64,000 bases of DNA from Rosistilla ulvae (GTDB lineage: Bacteria; Planctomycetota; Planctomycetia; Pirellulales; Pirellulaceae). The stretch spans positions 3,349,798-3,413,797 of the forward strand of contig NZ_CP036261.1 of assembly GCF_007741475.1 (NCBI RefSeq), read 5' to 3'. Position numbers and translations under genes: made by a program. The notes under the pieces were generated by a model. That model ran no database searches. It had not been told where the DNA came from and saw nothing but the letters and a program-made list of their open reading frames with translations. This document shows positions 1-9,925 of the stretch, one piece after another (the first letter of the stretch is position 1; each line of letters begins with the position of its first letter).

Positions 1-1
1 A

Positions 2-1498
2 ACGGTCGTGTGGCAGGAAGAACTGAAGTCGTTAAATGTCGCCCAACGCCGGATCGATTTCGATTTGGCCGTGGAACCATTGGTCGAATCGGCGACGGAG
101 CGATTCGACGCCAAGATCGAACACCACAGCATGCCGTTGGAACTGACGGCCCAGATCGTGCCGGCCGATGGCGAAACGGAAGTCAACAACAACGCACAAA
201 CGATCCGGTTTGCCGCGGTCACCCAGCGGCAAAAGGTGCTGTTGATCGACAGCCGCAGCCGTTGGGAAACGCGTTATTTGAAGAACCTGTTCGAACGTGA
301 CTCGGGCTGGGAGATCCGCTCGGTCATCCTCGAAAACGAAAACGGTGAACATCGATTGCCAAAGGGGGATCTCGACGGGACCTTCCCCACTTCGAAGCAA
401 GCGTTGTTCGAATTCGACCTGATCATTTACGGCGATGTTTCGTCGGAGGTCTTCAACGCCACCGAAACGACGTGGCTGCGCGACTTCGTCGATCAACGCG
501 GGGGCGGAATGATCTTTATCGACGGCGCCCACAAGGCCCTTTCTCAACTGGATCCGCAGACCTTGGGGGTGCTGTTGCCGGTCACGTGGAGTTCGGCCGA
601 ACCGCCTCAGAAAACCGACCGCTTGCAATTGACCGACCTCGGCAGCCAGACGCCTGCCTTTGCCATGCAGGGAACGGGGAGCGAGAACGAACAATTCTGG
701 CAAAAATTTTCTCCACCGCATCGCATCGCATCGGTCGAAGCGGCGCCGGGAGCGGAAGTGTTGGCCGAAGCGGTTGTTGGAAAGGAAGTCTTTCCGGCGA
801 TCGTCAGTCGCAGTTTTGGCGGTGGCCGCGTCCTCTACTTCGCCTTCGACGAAACGTGGCGGTGGCGGTATCGCGTGGCCGATCACATCCACCAACGGTT
901 CTGGAACCAAGTGGCTCGGTGGGTGATGCCGCGACCGTTTGCCGTCAGCGATCAATACCTTGCGTTGGATAGTGGTCCGCCGCGGTATCAGGCAGGCCAA
1001 TCGGCTCCGGTTCGTGCGCAATTGCGGGGCCCCGATGGGAACCTTGTTTCCGATGCGACCGTCGATACACTCCTTTGGCGCGAAGGGCGGATCGTTGCCA
1101 CGGTCAGTTTGCAGCCGGAGGAAAATCTTCCGGGCACCTATGCCGCCGAAACCGCGGCGTTGGATCCAGGGGAATATGAAGTCACGATTCGGGCGAGTGG
1201 TTTCAACGAATCCGCTTTTGAAGCGAAGACGCAGTTTGTGGTCGCCGCGCCACAAAACAAGGAACTCGATCAGGTTGCCTGCAACGAAGCGTTGTTGTTG
1301 GACATGGCGACCGCCGGCGGGGGCCAGTACCTGCGAGAAGAGCAGCTGGGACAGATCGTCGAACTGTTGCAACCGCTCAGTTCCGGTCGCGTCGTCCAGT
1401 CGGAGACTTTGTTGTGGCAAAGCTGGCCGTGGTTCCTAACCATCGTCGGCCTGTTGAGCGTCGAATGGCTGCTCCGTAAACGCAGCGGATTGTTGTAG
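2..1498 (+). CDS. GATase-like membrane protein, 5' end outside window
   Basis: The frame is open to the left edge, so the start is missing; a GTG at 8 is only the first possible start codon inside the window. The visible 496 residues contain a class I glutamine-amidotransferase-like/flavodoxin-like fold (about 80-300, with VLLIDSRSRWETRYLKNLF and GGGMIFIDG). A beta-rich Ig-like stretch follows (about 320-420), then one C-terminal membrane helix (about 473-488) and a basic tail. No catalytic Cys-His-Glu set is evident, so it is probably not an active amidotransferase. Proteins of this build sit in planctomycete MoxR/DUF58/VWA-type gene sets with a large coiled-coil membrane protein, as here, where the next gene starts 27 nt downstream. 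The role is inferred to be in the cell envelope; no biochemical function is assigned. Confidence 0.7.
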   Translation, partial: TVVWQEELKSLNVAQRRIDFDLAVEPLVESATERFDAKIEHHSMPLELTAQIVPADGETEVNNNAQTIRFAAVTQRQKVLLIDSRSRWETRYLKNLFERDSGWEIRSVILENENGEHRLPKGDLDGTFPTSKQALFEFDLIIYGDVSSEVFNATETTWLRDFVDQRGGGMIFIDGAHKALSQLDPQTLGVLLPVTWSSAEPPQKTDRLQLTDLGSQTPAFAMQGTGSENEQFWQKFSPPHRIASVEAAPGAEVLAEAVVGKEVFPAIVSRSFGGGRVLYFAFDETWRWRYRVADHIHQRFWNQVARWVMPRPFAVSDQYLALDSGPPRYQAGQSAPVRAQLRGPDGNLVSDATVDTLLWREGRIVATVSLQPEENLPGTYAAETAALDPGEYEVTIRASGFNESAFEAKTQFVVAAPQNKELDQVACNEALLLDMATAGGGQYLREEQLGQIVELLQPLSSGRVVQSETLLWQSWPWFLTIVGLLSVEWLLRKRSGLL

Positions 1499-1525
1499 TC
1501 GTAGAGATACAGAAGGATTTTGGTG

Positions 1526-4500
1526 ATGTCGAATCTGAGCCCACAAACCGCGGCGAAGCTTTCGGAATTCGGAAGCCGCCAAAAACGCTTGCTGATCCTT
1601 CGCGCCGTCTGCGTCGGCATCGTGAGCCTATTGGTTCTGATGTCGTTGGTCGCTGTCGTCGATTGGCTGTGGATCCTTTCCAGCGGAACGCGGTGGGGAC
1701 TGAGCCTGGCGTCTTATACAATCGTCATCGGCTTGGTTTGGTGGACTTCACTGCGGCGATGGTTCGCACCGCAAGATCCCGAGTCGTTGGCGGCTAGTTT
1801 TGAAGTGGCGGAGCCCGAGTTGCGGGAGAATCTTCTGGCGGCGGTCGAGCTGTCGAAAGAGGAGGCTGCGTCGAACGGATCGAGCCAGTTCCGTCAGTTG
1901 TTGCAAGACAAAGTCGCCAGGAACATCGGCAGTGTCGATGTCCGCGGCCTGTTGCCCGTTCGTTTAATCGGGCGTTGGCTGGTCGGTGCGATTGCGATCG
2001 CGTGCCTGTTTGGAATCCTGGTGTCGATGCCGGGTTGGTCGTTTCGGCAATTGATCACGCGGGCGATGATACCGGGGGCGAACCTGGATCGGGTTTCGAA
2101 CACGAAGGTCCGGGTGCTGCAACCGAGTCCCGCGTCGCAGATCGTTCCTCGCGGCGAGACGGTGGGCGTCGTCGTCGAATTATCGGGGCCCGAAGTCAAC
2201 GAGGTCACGTTGGAATCGTACAGTGAATCGACGGGGCTGAATCGTCAGATGATGCGTGCTCAAGGGGAGCGGCGATTTGCGGCCAACATCACCGTTCGCG
2301 ATCCGCGCGTCGATTATCAAATTCTGGCGGGTGATGCGATCACGCGGCACTACTCGCTGGAATCGCGTCCGCGTCCGCGTGTCGAAGCGTTTCAAAAGAT
2401 CTATCACTATCCCGATTACACGCAACTGCAAGACGAAACGATCACCGAGACCAACGGCGATCTGATCGCGTTGGAAGGAACGCAAGTTGATCTGCTGCTT
2501 GGTACCGATCAACCGGTCACGAAAGCTCAACTGGTGATTGAGCCCTTGGGGACCGACAACCTTTGGACGATCGATGCGATCCGCCGCGACGATGGCTTGC
2601 TGGCGGCAACCGTTCCGATCCGCCAAGCCGGTGTCTTTAAGGTCCATCTGGAATCGGAAGAGACCGGTTTCGAAAACACGTTCAGCCCGAAATACGAGAT
2701 CCGCCCGGAACCCGACATGATCCCACGCGTTGGTTTTCTGCAGCAGCAGGAAACGACGCTGCTGCGTCCGGCCAACGATATCGTGCCGCTAATGGCCATG
2801 GCGGAAGACGACCTGCCGCTCGATACCCTGCGTCAAATGGTCTCGGTCAACGGCGGGCGTTGGATCGCCACGCCGCTTGAGATCACTCCTGCCGCTCAGG
2901 TCACCAAGAACTGGGAAATGGATCTCTTGGCGTTGAAGGTTAAAAGCGGCGATACGGTCTCGACCAAAATGGTTGCGATCGACCGCAAAGGACAACGCGG
3001 CGAATCGGTTCCTCTGAAAATTGTGATCACTTCGGACGATTTCGATGCCAACCGCCACGACGCATTGACGGTCAAAGCGTTTGTCGCAGATCGTCTCGGA
3101 CAGCTCACGCTCGCCTTGACCGCCAGTTCCGACAACGCCGACGAAATCTTCAAACGCAACCAAGAAACGCGTCAATTTTCGCAAGTCGACCGAGTTGCGT
3201 TGCTGGATATTGCGAACAAGATCGAACAGGAATCGGCCGACGCCGCCGCCGTCGTGGCGACGTTGATGCCAAAGATTCCGCCGGGCCTGGACGCCTACGA
3301 CCTGGAATTGACCCTTCGGATGTTGTCTAAAATCCAGCGTGAATTGGCTGGGGAATTGAAGTCATTTATCCCTGCGATGAACGTTGTCGAAGCCGATTGG
3401 AAGATCAAATCGGACCGCTACAAACACTATCACCATCACTTCAAACAGGCGGGCGAAACGGCACGTTGGTTGGATGATCGCTTCCGCACGATTGTCTCGC
3501 ATGATTTGATGGCGGGCGTCGCGATCGATCTCGATGGTATCTATCAACTGCAAAAAGCGATCGTCGATTCGGGCGATCGGTTCTCTGAAACGCGGCTTCG
3601 CCGTCAACAACACGTTGCCATCAACTACGTCCATGCGTTGGAAGACCTGATGGAAGCGCATGCCCCACGGCTTCGGCGGCAATCCGAAGGGACCTATCGC
3701 GGCGTCCAAGATATGGTCGCTCGTTTCCGAGAACAGATGCAATTGGCTTTGGACAACGCAGACGATCACAGTCCGTTGCAACGCGTGACCGAACAGTTTT
3801 CCAATGAGCTTCACAATCGGTTGAATCAATCGCTGCCCGACGGAAGCCTACCCGAACATCTGGGTAACGCGCGGCGCGACTTGGCTCAGCGGACACGGAC
3901 GTTGGCCGATCCGATCGATCTGACAAACCGCGAAGCTCAAGGACTCGCCGAGACTCAGAAAAAGCTGTTAGCAGCGAAAGACTCGGAAGACGTGGCCCTC
4001 GCCACCGAAGCGAATCGTCTGCAACGGGCTGCCTTCGATTGGCGGTTGGCTTCGATGCGCGATCAAGTCGCCGACCGTCGCAAGGCGAACGAATTGCGTC
4101 CCGATCCGCTGCCCAGCATGGTGGCCGATCTGAGTCTGTTGCAACGGGCGATCGACCATGTCTTCACGCAATGGGACGCAGCGGCGTCGGAAACTGAAAC
4201 ACAGCAGACGCTCCAGAACATGCGAATCATTCGCGATGCGTTTCGGCAACTGGAAGTGGGACATCGGATTGCCGCGGCGCAACCGTTGGCCGGAAAGTTG
4301 TTAGCTGAAGAACGATGGGATTCGCAGGCCTTCGCTTCGCGGGTCGAGGGGCCACGCTTGTGGGACGGAATTTCTAAAGAGATTGAAATCGCCGCGGCCG
4401 ATGCGAAGTCCGCGCGGTATCCCGACGACGTGGGCAATCGCATCAATGAATTGCGTTGGGGCGGACCGCTGGGCAAAGCGGGACAGTTGATCGCGATGCG

Positions 4501-7411
4501 CCGTTGGCGGCGTGAGCCGGTCTCGGCGGCGACCGGTGTCGAAACGATGGTCAATCGCTTCCAAGAACGGATGGTCGAAATCGCACCGATCATGGCCGAC
4601 GCTCGGAAACGGATTGCCGACCTGATCCCAAGCATTCCTCAGTTGGCCGAAACGCTCGCCGACAAGGCTCGCCAGCTGGAAGAAGAAACGGCGGCCCTCG
4701 CCGAAGAAGCGAAGGCTGACGCGGAGAAGGCGGAACAGGAAGCCAAGGCGGAGGAAAAATCGGCCGAAGCCGCCGCAGAACAGGCCGCCGAAAAAGCAGC
4801 GACCGAGGCGGCGCGTCAAGAAAAATTGGAGGCGTTGCAGGAGGAGCAACAGAGTTTGACGGAGGAGCTGCAGGCGTTGTTGGCCGCGCTTGCCGAAGAC
4901 GCCAGCAACCAAGATCTAATGGACGATGAAGGTCGCCAACGGGCGCGCGACGCCGACGACAGCATCGGCATGATCCAACAGCCGGCGGAAAAGAGTGCTC
5001 AGGAATTGCAGGCCGCTGCGGAATCCCCCGCTGCCAGCAAACAAGCCGAGGCGTTGCAGGAAGCCGCGAAACAACAGGAACAACTGGCCGACGCCTTAGA
5101 TCAGGTCGGCGAGCATTTTGAGAAACTGGACGCGGGAGAGGATGTCGCCGAGAGTCGTGAAACGCTTCGGCAGGCAGAAACTGAATTGCCCAACGGACGC
5201 GAGTTGGCGAAGGAGTACGCGCGGTTGGAGCGGTTGAGTGACATCGCTGAACGGGCTGAATCCGAACAGGAAAAGTTGTTGGCTCAATTGGAGCGAGAGC
5301 TTCAGAAGAGCCCCGAGATGCAGGCGGCGCTGTCGGATATCGCGGCCGAAGCGACGGCGCAAGCACTGCAGGCGTTGGACTTTGCGAAACAGCAAGAGGA
5401 TGAAACGCGGCGGGCGTTGGAGCGATCCGATCCCACGATTCGAGCGGAGAAACAGAAGCTGCAGCAAGACCTGCAACAAGTCGCTCGCGAAGCCTCGGCG
5501 GTCGCCGATCGGATGCTTGCGGTCGCCAATAACCAAGCGAAACGGGCCGATCAGCCGAAGACCGCCGAGAAGGCAAACCAGGCTCGCGAACAACTGCAAT
5601 CCGCAGCCAACGAGGCGCGACAACTTTCGGAGAACAACCTGTTGAGCGAGATGCAACAGGCGGCTGCTGATGTGAACAAGAAGCTTCAAGAGGCGATGGA
5701 ATCGGTCAAGCAGGTCTCACAGGAAGCGAAGCAAGCGGCCGACAAAGAGGTTTCCGATCAGAAACAAAAGGATCGAATGAAACGCGATGCCGAGAACGAT
5801 GCGAAACAATTGAAAACCCGGATGGTTCAGGAAGCACGTCAGGCGGAACAGCACGCGGACAATTACCAGCGTCAGGCGGACCAACGTATCCGTAGCGCCG
5901 AAGCGAATCTCCGCAATCAAGAACGCGAAGCGGCCAAAGCCGAGCAGGAGGCGAAAAAATATCCCGATAGCCAATGGCATCAAGAGAATGCCGAAAACAC
6001 GCGACAACGCGTGGAAGAGACACGGAAAGTCGCTGAGGCGGAGAAGCAATTAAGCGAAGATGCCAAGCAGCGTAAAAAGGCGGCCAGCGAAAGCAAGCAG
6101 CAGATGGAAAAGATGGATTTGGGAAAATTCGATGCGGCCAATCCGGCGGCGCAGCTGGCTCAGCGGGTCACGGAAAAGTCGGCGGAGATGATCGAGCAGC
6201 TGGCCCAAAAGATGGAAGCGGTCGCAGATAGTGCGATCGATGACAAGCAATTGGCCTCGACGGTTCCCGAACTGGAAGCGGCCCAACGGAAGCAGGAGAG
6301 TCTTGGTGAGGACGTCCAGGTCGCATCGGAAGACCTCGCGCGGGCAGCGCGCCACGAAAAACGAATGAATCAGTCCCCGGCGACGGCGGCGAAGTTGGAC
6401 AAAGCGGCTCAAGAGGTCGCGAAAGTGGCGGAGAACCAGATCGCTGCGGCAGAGAATAAGGCGGCGCAGGCAGCGGAAAAAGCTCGCAAGGGAGAAGACA
6501 AACCCGAGGGTGATGCGGCCACACCTGCGGCGCAAGCTGCCGAAGCGATCCAGCAGGCGCGGGACGCGATCGGCGAGCAAGCCGAAGGCGTTGCCGACAT
6601 GTTGGCTCAATCACAGGCTGCCAAAGCGGCGGCTGAACAACGATCGGACGCGAGCCCTTCGGATACGAATCCCTCGACAGCGGAATCCGCGGCGACACCC
6701 GCTAGCGATCCTGCCGATCCGTCGAACGGGAATCAAGCCAACGAAGCTTCTCCCACAGGTCAACCGCCTGCCGGTCAAACCGCATCGGCCAAACCGCCAT
6801 CGGGAGAATCGGCCGATTCCCCCGCAGCAAATCCGACGGGCGATTCCCCGGCGAATGATGAGCCTGCGGCAGCCGCGGGTTCACCCAGCGGCGAGGAGAC
6901 CGCGTCGGCAAGTCCGCCTGCTGGCCAAGGGGGCCAATCGCCAACAGCCTCCCGGCCGAATGAATCCACGGCAGCCCGAGGCCAACGTTTGGCGGAGATG
7001 TTAGACGATCTCGATCGTGCGATTGTGGCAGCGTCCAGCCAATCGGAACCTTCGGGTCAGTCGGGGCAACCCACGTCGACGCCGAGTGCGGCGTTGCCCA
7101 GCATCGCCGAAATGGCGGCCAACCAGGCCGCGGCCATGTCGAAACGCCGCTCCGAAAACCAACAACCTTCAAGTCCGCCGACACCTCCTGGCGAAGCGGC
7201 CGTTGCCGAAGGAGAAGGGGCTGAACTGGATCAGATGTCCGATCAAGCCCTCGCGGCTGGTAAGTTCGATCGCAGTGGCAGCGACTGGGGTAAGTTGCGT
7301 GAACAAAACGTGGAGAACGCAACTGCCGGAAATCGCAGTGAATTTGCGAGCCAGTACAGCGATCAAATCAAAGCGTACTTCAAAGTGATCGCCGAACGGT
7401 CTCGTAAATAA
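1526..7411 (+). CDS. Very large membrane-anchored coiled-coil protein (DUF4175-like)
   Basis: A 1961-residue protein. The ATG at 1526 is chosen because AGAAGG lies 9 nt upstream; the TTG at 1520 is too close to that site. The N-terminus has three likely membrane helices (about 22-45, 52-70 and 148-166). About 850 residues of mixed alpha/beta sequence follow, with Ig-like beta stretches around 190-390. Residues about 1030-1650 are almost pure Ala/Glu/Gln/Lys coiled coil, and about 1650-1890 are Pro/Ala/Ser-rich low complexity before a short conserved-looking C-terminus. The architecture resembles DUF4175-type proteins found beside BatA/MoxR-like genes. It is probably cotranscribed with the gene ending at 1498. 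The long rod suggests a scaffold spanning the periplasm; that is inference. Confidence 0.8.
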   Translation: MSNLSPQTAAKLSEFGSRQKRLLILRAVCVGIVSLLVLMSLVAVVDWLWILSSGTRWGLSLASYTIVIGLVWWTSLRRWFAPQDPESLAASFEVAEPELRENLLAAVELSKEEAASNGSSQFRQLLQDKVARNIGSVDVRGLLPVRLIGRWLVGAIAIACLFGILVSMPGWSFRQLITRAMIPGANLDRVSNTKVRVLQPSPASQIVPRGETVGVVVELSGPEVNEVTLESYSESTGLNRQMMRAQGERRFAANITVRDPRVDYQILAGDAITRHYSLESRPRPRVEAFQKIYHYPDYTQLQDETITETNGDLIALEGTQVDLLLGTDQPVTKAQLVIEPLGTDNLWTIDAIRRDDGLLAATVPIRQAGVFKVHLESEETGFENTFSPKYEIRPEPDMIPRVGFLQQQETTLLRPANDIVPLMAMAEDDLPLDTLRQMVSVNGGRWIATPLEITPAAQVTKNWEMDLLALKVKSGDTVSTKMVAIDRKGQRGESVPLKIVITSDDFDANRHDALTVKAFVADRLGQLTLALTASSDNADEIFKRNQETRQFSQVDRVALLDIANKIEQESADAAAVVATLMPKIPPGLDAYDLELTLRMLSKIQRELAGELKSFIPAMNVVEADWKIKSDRYKHYHHHFKQAGETARWLDDRFRTIVSHDLMAGVAIDLDGIYQLQKAIVDSGDRFSETRLRRQQHVAINYVHALEDLMEAHAPRLRRQSEGTYRGVQDMVARFREQMQLALDNADDHSPLQRVTEQFSNELHNRLNQSLPDGSLPEHLGNARRDLAQRTRTLADPIDLTNREAQGLAETQKKLLAAKDSEDVALATEANRLQRAAFDWRLASMRDQVADRRKANELRPDPLPSMVADLSLLQRAIDHVFTQWDAAASETETQQTLQNMRIIRDAFRQLEVGHRIAAAQPLAGKLLAEERWDSQAFASRVEGPRLWDGISKEIEIAAADAKSARYPDDVGNRINELRWGGPLGKAGQLIAMRRWRREPVSAATGVETMVNRFQERMVEIAPIMADARKRIADLIPSIPQLAETLADKARQLEEETAALAEEAKADAEKAEQEAKAEEKSAEAAAEQAAEKAATEAARQEKLEALQEEQQSLTEELQALLAALAEDASNQDLMDDEGRQRARDADDSIGMIQQPAEKSAQELQAAAESPAASKQAEALQEAAKQQEQLADALDQVGEHFEKLDAGEDVAESRETLRQAETELPNGRELAKEYARLERLSDIAERAESEQEKLLAQLERELQKSPEMQAALSDIAAEATAQALQALDFAKQQEDETRRALERSDPTIRAEKQKLQQDLQQVAREASAVADRMLAVANNQAKRADQPKTAEKANQAREQLQSAANEARQLSENNLLSEMQQAAADVNKKLQEAMESVKQVSQEAKQAADKEVSDQKQKDRMKRDAENDAKQLKTRMVQEARQAEQHADNYQRQADQRIRSAEANLRNQEREAAKAEQEAKKYPDSQWHQENAENTRQRVEETRKVAEAEKQLSEDAKQRKKAASESKQQMEKMDLGKFDAANPAAQLAQRVTEKSAEMIEQLAQKMEAVADSAIDDKQLASTVPELEAAQRKQESLGEDVQVASEDLARAARHEKRMNQSPATAAKLDKAAQEVAKVAENQIAAAENKAAQAAEKARKGEDKPEGDAATPAAQAAEAIQQARDAIGEQAEGVADMLAQSQAAKAAAEQRSDASPSDTNPSTAESAATPASDPADPSNGNQANEASPTGQPPAGQTASAKPPSGESADSPAANPTGDSPANDEPAAAAGSPSGEETASASPPAGQGGQSPTASRPNESTAARGQRLAEMLDDLDRAIVAASSQSEPSGQSGQPTSTPSAALPSIAEMAANQAAAMSKRRSENQQPSSPPTPPGEAAVAEGEGAELDQMSDQALAAGKFDRSGSDWGKLREQNVENATAGNRSEFASQYSDQIKAYFKVIAERSRK

Positions 7412-7465
7412 ACGGCAACTAACCGATTCAATCGCATTGCCGCGTCGGAAATCTCGCGGCGGCGA

Positions 7466-9325
7466 TCATTGAATCTTGGTGAAGAACAGCAGGCGGAAAT
7501 CCATCACTTGATCGCCGGGGATCTCCAACGCCTTCAATTGCAATTGGCCGGGACCCTCGGCTAATTCGATCCGCCCCAGCGTGACGACTTTAAAATCTTT
7601 GACGTACGATTCGGGGCGTTTGACGCGGTCGTTCTCGAATCCACGCAGCGGTGGATCGTGAGCTTCGGTCAACTTGCAAGTCAGTTTGCTGTCGCCAAAC
7701 GACAACTCGATCGTCGAACCGATGTCTTCGGCGGGGCAGGTGTAGTGCAGTTGCACCTCGTAGGTGCCGCTTGCGCCAACGGTCGCATCCCACGAGATGA
7801 ATTCATCGGTGCGGGTCCAGTTCGTCAGATACGAGCAGTTCGGATAGCGATTGGACCGTTGAATCTCGCCGTTGTAGGTCGCATCGCGGGCGGGGACTTG
7901 AGTGTACCGGTAATCGGCGTGCCCGATCGGGAAGAGGCGTTGGTCGTCGTCGTAGCCGGCCGCGACATTCGTCTTAAACGATTCGGCTTCCGCTTTCAGG
8001 TCCGCCATGACCTCGGGGAACTTTTCCGCGACGTTGACGCGTTGCTCCGGATCGGTTGCGATTTCAAACAGCTCGCCTCGATTGTCCAATCGGAACCGTT
8101 GATTGCGAACGCTGACTCGGTTCTTCCAGTGCGAGACGATCTTGCGATCGGGCCAGTCGGCGGCGTCGCCGGTCAGCAACGGTGCGAGTGAACGTCCGTC
8201 CAACGGCTTTGAACCGCCAACCTTTTGTCCAGTTAAAGCGGCCAGCGTCGGCAGCAGATCGATCGCCGCGGCGATTTCGGTAACCTGTTTCCCTGCCGGA
8301 ATGTTTTTGGGCCAGCGGATAAACAGCGGCGACCGGACGCCTCCCTCGTCGGTCGCTCCCTTGCGTCCCTTCATCCCTGCATTCCAACGCCAGCTGTTGG
8401 GGCCGTTGTCGCAGAAATAGATCACGATCGTATTGTCGGCGATCTGCCACTGGTCCAGCTTGGCCAACATCTTTCCGACGTTGTCGTCGATGTTTTCGCA
8501 CATCGCCAAGGCGGCGCGGGTGAAATCGACATCTTCCTTTTTCGGATCGCGATAACGCATCGCCAGCGGCTTGTCTTTGAAGCGATCCCAATACGGATCG
8601 GGAACCTGCATCGGGGCGTGCGGCGTATTGAACGGCACGTAGGTGAAAAACGGTTTGTTCTGCTTGACGCTGGATTCCATGAACGCGATCGCTTTGTTGG
8701 TGAAGTCGTCGATACAGAAGCCTTCGCCTTGAACGATCAGTCCGTTGTGGTCCAATGGCGGGCTGAAGTAGTCGCCCCAGTGACCGCTGCAAAAACCGTA
8801 GTACTCATCGAATCCGCGGCCATTGGGATGATACGGATACTGCATCCCGTTGTGCCATTTGCCAAACGCCCCGGTGGCGTAGCCTCCGTCGCGGAAGGTC
8901 TCCGCGATCGTTCGCTCATCGAGATTCATACGCTCGCCACCAGCCGACGTGCTGTAGACACCGCTTCGCGCGTGATAACGCCCCGTCAGAAATTCGGCTC
9001 GCGTTGGCGAACAGACGGGGCAGACGTAGAAGCGATCGAAACTGGCCCCATCGCGCGCCAAGCTGTCGATGTTGGGAGTGTTTAGGTTGGTGTTCCCATT
9101 GACGCTAAGATCGCCCCAACCTTGGTCATCGGTCAGTATGACAATGACGTTGGGTCGGTCGCTTGCCTGGGCCCGAAGTGACGACATGAAAACGGTTTGT
9201 GCGAACAGGGCTGCAAGCGTCGGAACAAAGAGTGTCGTCACTCTGTGTAGCAAACGACGTGGGAATGTTTGGCGGCAACCGGACGTTCTAGAAACACGCG
9301 TCGACGTGGCAAGGAACTGAATCAT
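7466..9325 (-). CDS. Exported sulfatase with C-terminal beta domain
   Basis: A 619-residue type I (formylglycine-dependent) sulfatase. It shows the metal-binding start [14 protein letters not shown] (D66, D67) and the sulfatase signature with catalytic Cys105 in CSPTR, which is the Cys/Ser-X-Pro-X-Arg site converted to formylglycine by the maturase. The GKWHNG motif (156-160) and DNGPNS are also present. A long N-terminus with a hydrophobic stretch (about 30-50, ending near RAQA) fits a signal peptide; a Met at residue 47 is a weaker alternative start. Residues about 480-619 lie beyond the sulfatase core and look like a beta-sandwich carbohydrate-binding-like domain. It is expected to remove sulfate esters from polysaccharides, a large family in marine planctomycetes. 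It stands alone and convergent with the preceding gene. Confidence 0.93.
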   Translation of the reverse strand: MIQFLATSTRVSRTSGCRQTFPRRLLHRVTTLFVPTLAALFAQTVFMSSLRAQASDRPNVIVILTDDQGWGDLSVNGNTNLNTPNIDSLARDGASFDRFYVCPVCSPTRAEFLTGRYHARSGVYSTSAGGERMNLDERTIAETFRDGGYATGAFGKWHNGMQYPYHPNGRGFDEYYGFCSGHWGDYFSPPLDHNGLIVQGEGFCIDDFTNKAIAFMESSVKQNKPFFTYVPFNTPHAPMQVPDPYWDRFKDKPLAMRYRDPKKEDVDFTRAALAMCENIDDNVGKMLAKLDQWQIADNTIVIYFCDNGPNSWRWNAGMKGRKGATDEGGVRSPLFIRWPKNIPAGKQVTEIAAAIDLLPTLAALTGQKVGGSKPLDGRSLAPLLTGDAADWPDRKIVSHWKNRVSVRNQRFRLDNRGELFEIATDPEQRVNVAEKFPEVMADLKAEAESFKTNVAAGYDDDQRLFPIGHADYRYTQVPARDATYNGEIQRSNRYPNCSYLTNWTRTDEFISWDATVGASGTYEVQLHYTCPAEDIGSTIELSFGDSKLTCKLTEAHDPPLRGFENDRVKRPESYVKDFKVVTLGRIELAEGPGQLQLKALEIPGDQVMDFRLLFFTKIQ

Positions 9326-9925
9326 GTTGAATCCCCTTGTTGGAATGGCGGATGCCGTACGGACGATCGGTCAATGGCATTCGTTTCGAGCACGCGGCCC
9401 GCCACTCTTGGTGGCGACTTCTGCGCATATAAATTCAGGAGACCACGGTCGGAAAACCGAACGCCGATCCCTTGGTGGCAACGAACCGAACTCCGTTCCC
9501 GTCCAAAGTGTCTTCTCTTGGATTTCACAAGTCAATTCCCGGCGGCAATCGGAGCATGTCCAAATGCAGGCGATGTCACGCATCCAGACGCTCTCCATCA
9601 CGCAATCCACATCGCGCGATTTTGTTACTGCACATCATCTGTGATGGTACGTTTCGTCATGGCTCACCGGTTACCAACGCGTCCCCGATAACTCTCCAGT
9701 CCGTGCGAAGATCGACCAGCGGTCGACCGCTCTCTTCACCGGGCGATTGCTATGATGGCAGGTGATGAAACGCAAACGCGTAGAATGCATCGGCATCTCC
9801 AGTGCAGTCATTTTTCGCTCCATTGCGACAGAAGACGTAGACAAACATTGCGGATACGTGCCGCATATTATTTGGTTCTCTGGCTTGCTCTTACGCAATT
9901 CGATCCAGGGCGTTAATCTCTGCAG
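9326..9925. other. 600-nt gap, no convincing gene
   Basis: The frames here are short, overlap each other on both strands and have no ribosome binding site or recognisable domain. A perfect 14-bp palindrome, AGCGGTCGACCGCT, lies at 9718-9731. The left part must hold the sulfatase promoter and the right part that of the permease; no clear -35/-10 pair could be fixed. Confidence 0.5.

Noticed and set aside
4301-7322. Long minus-strand frames opposite the coiled-coil gene
   Set aside because: They are mirror frames of GAA/GCG-rich codons, giving Leu/Arg/Phe-rich strings without domains.
7438-7463. Hairpin between the convergent coiled-coil and sulfatase genes as a terminator
   Set aside because: The GCCGCG/CGCGGC stem is only 6 bp and no T-run follows on either strand.
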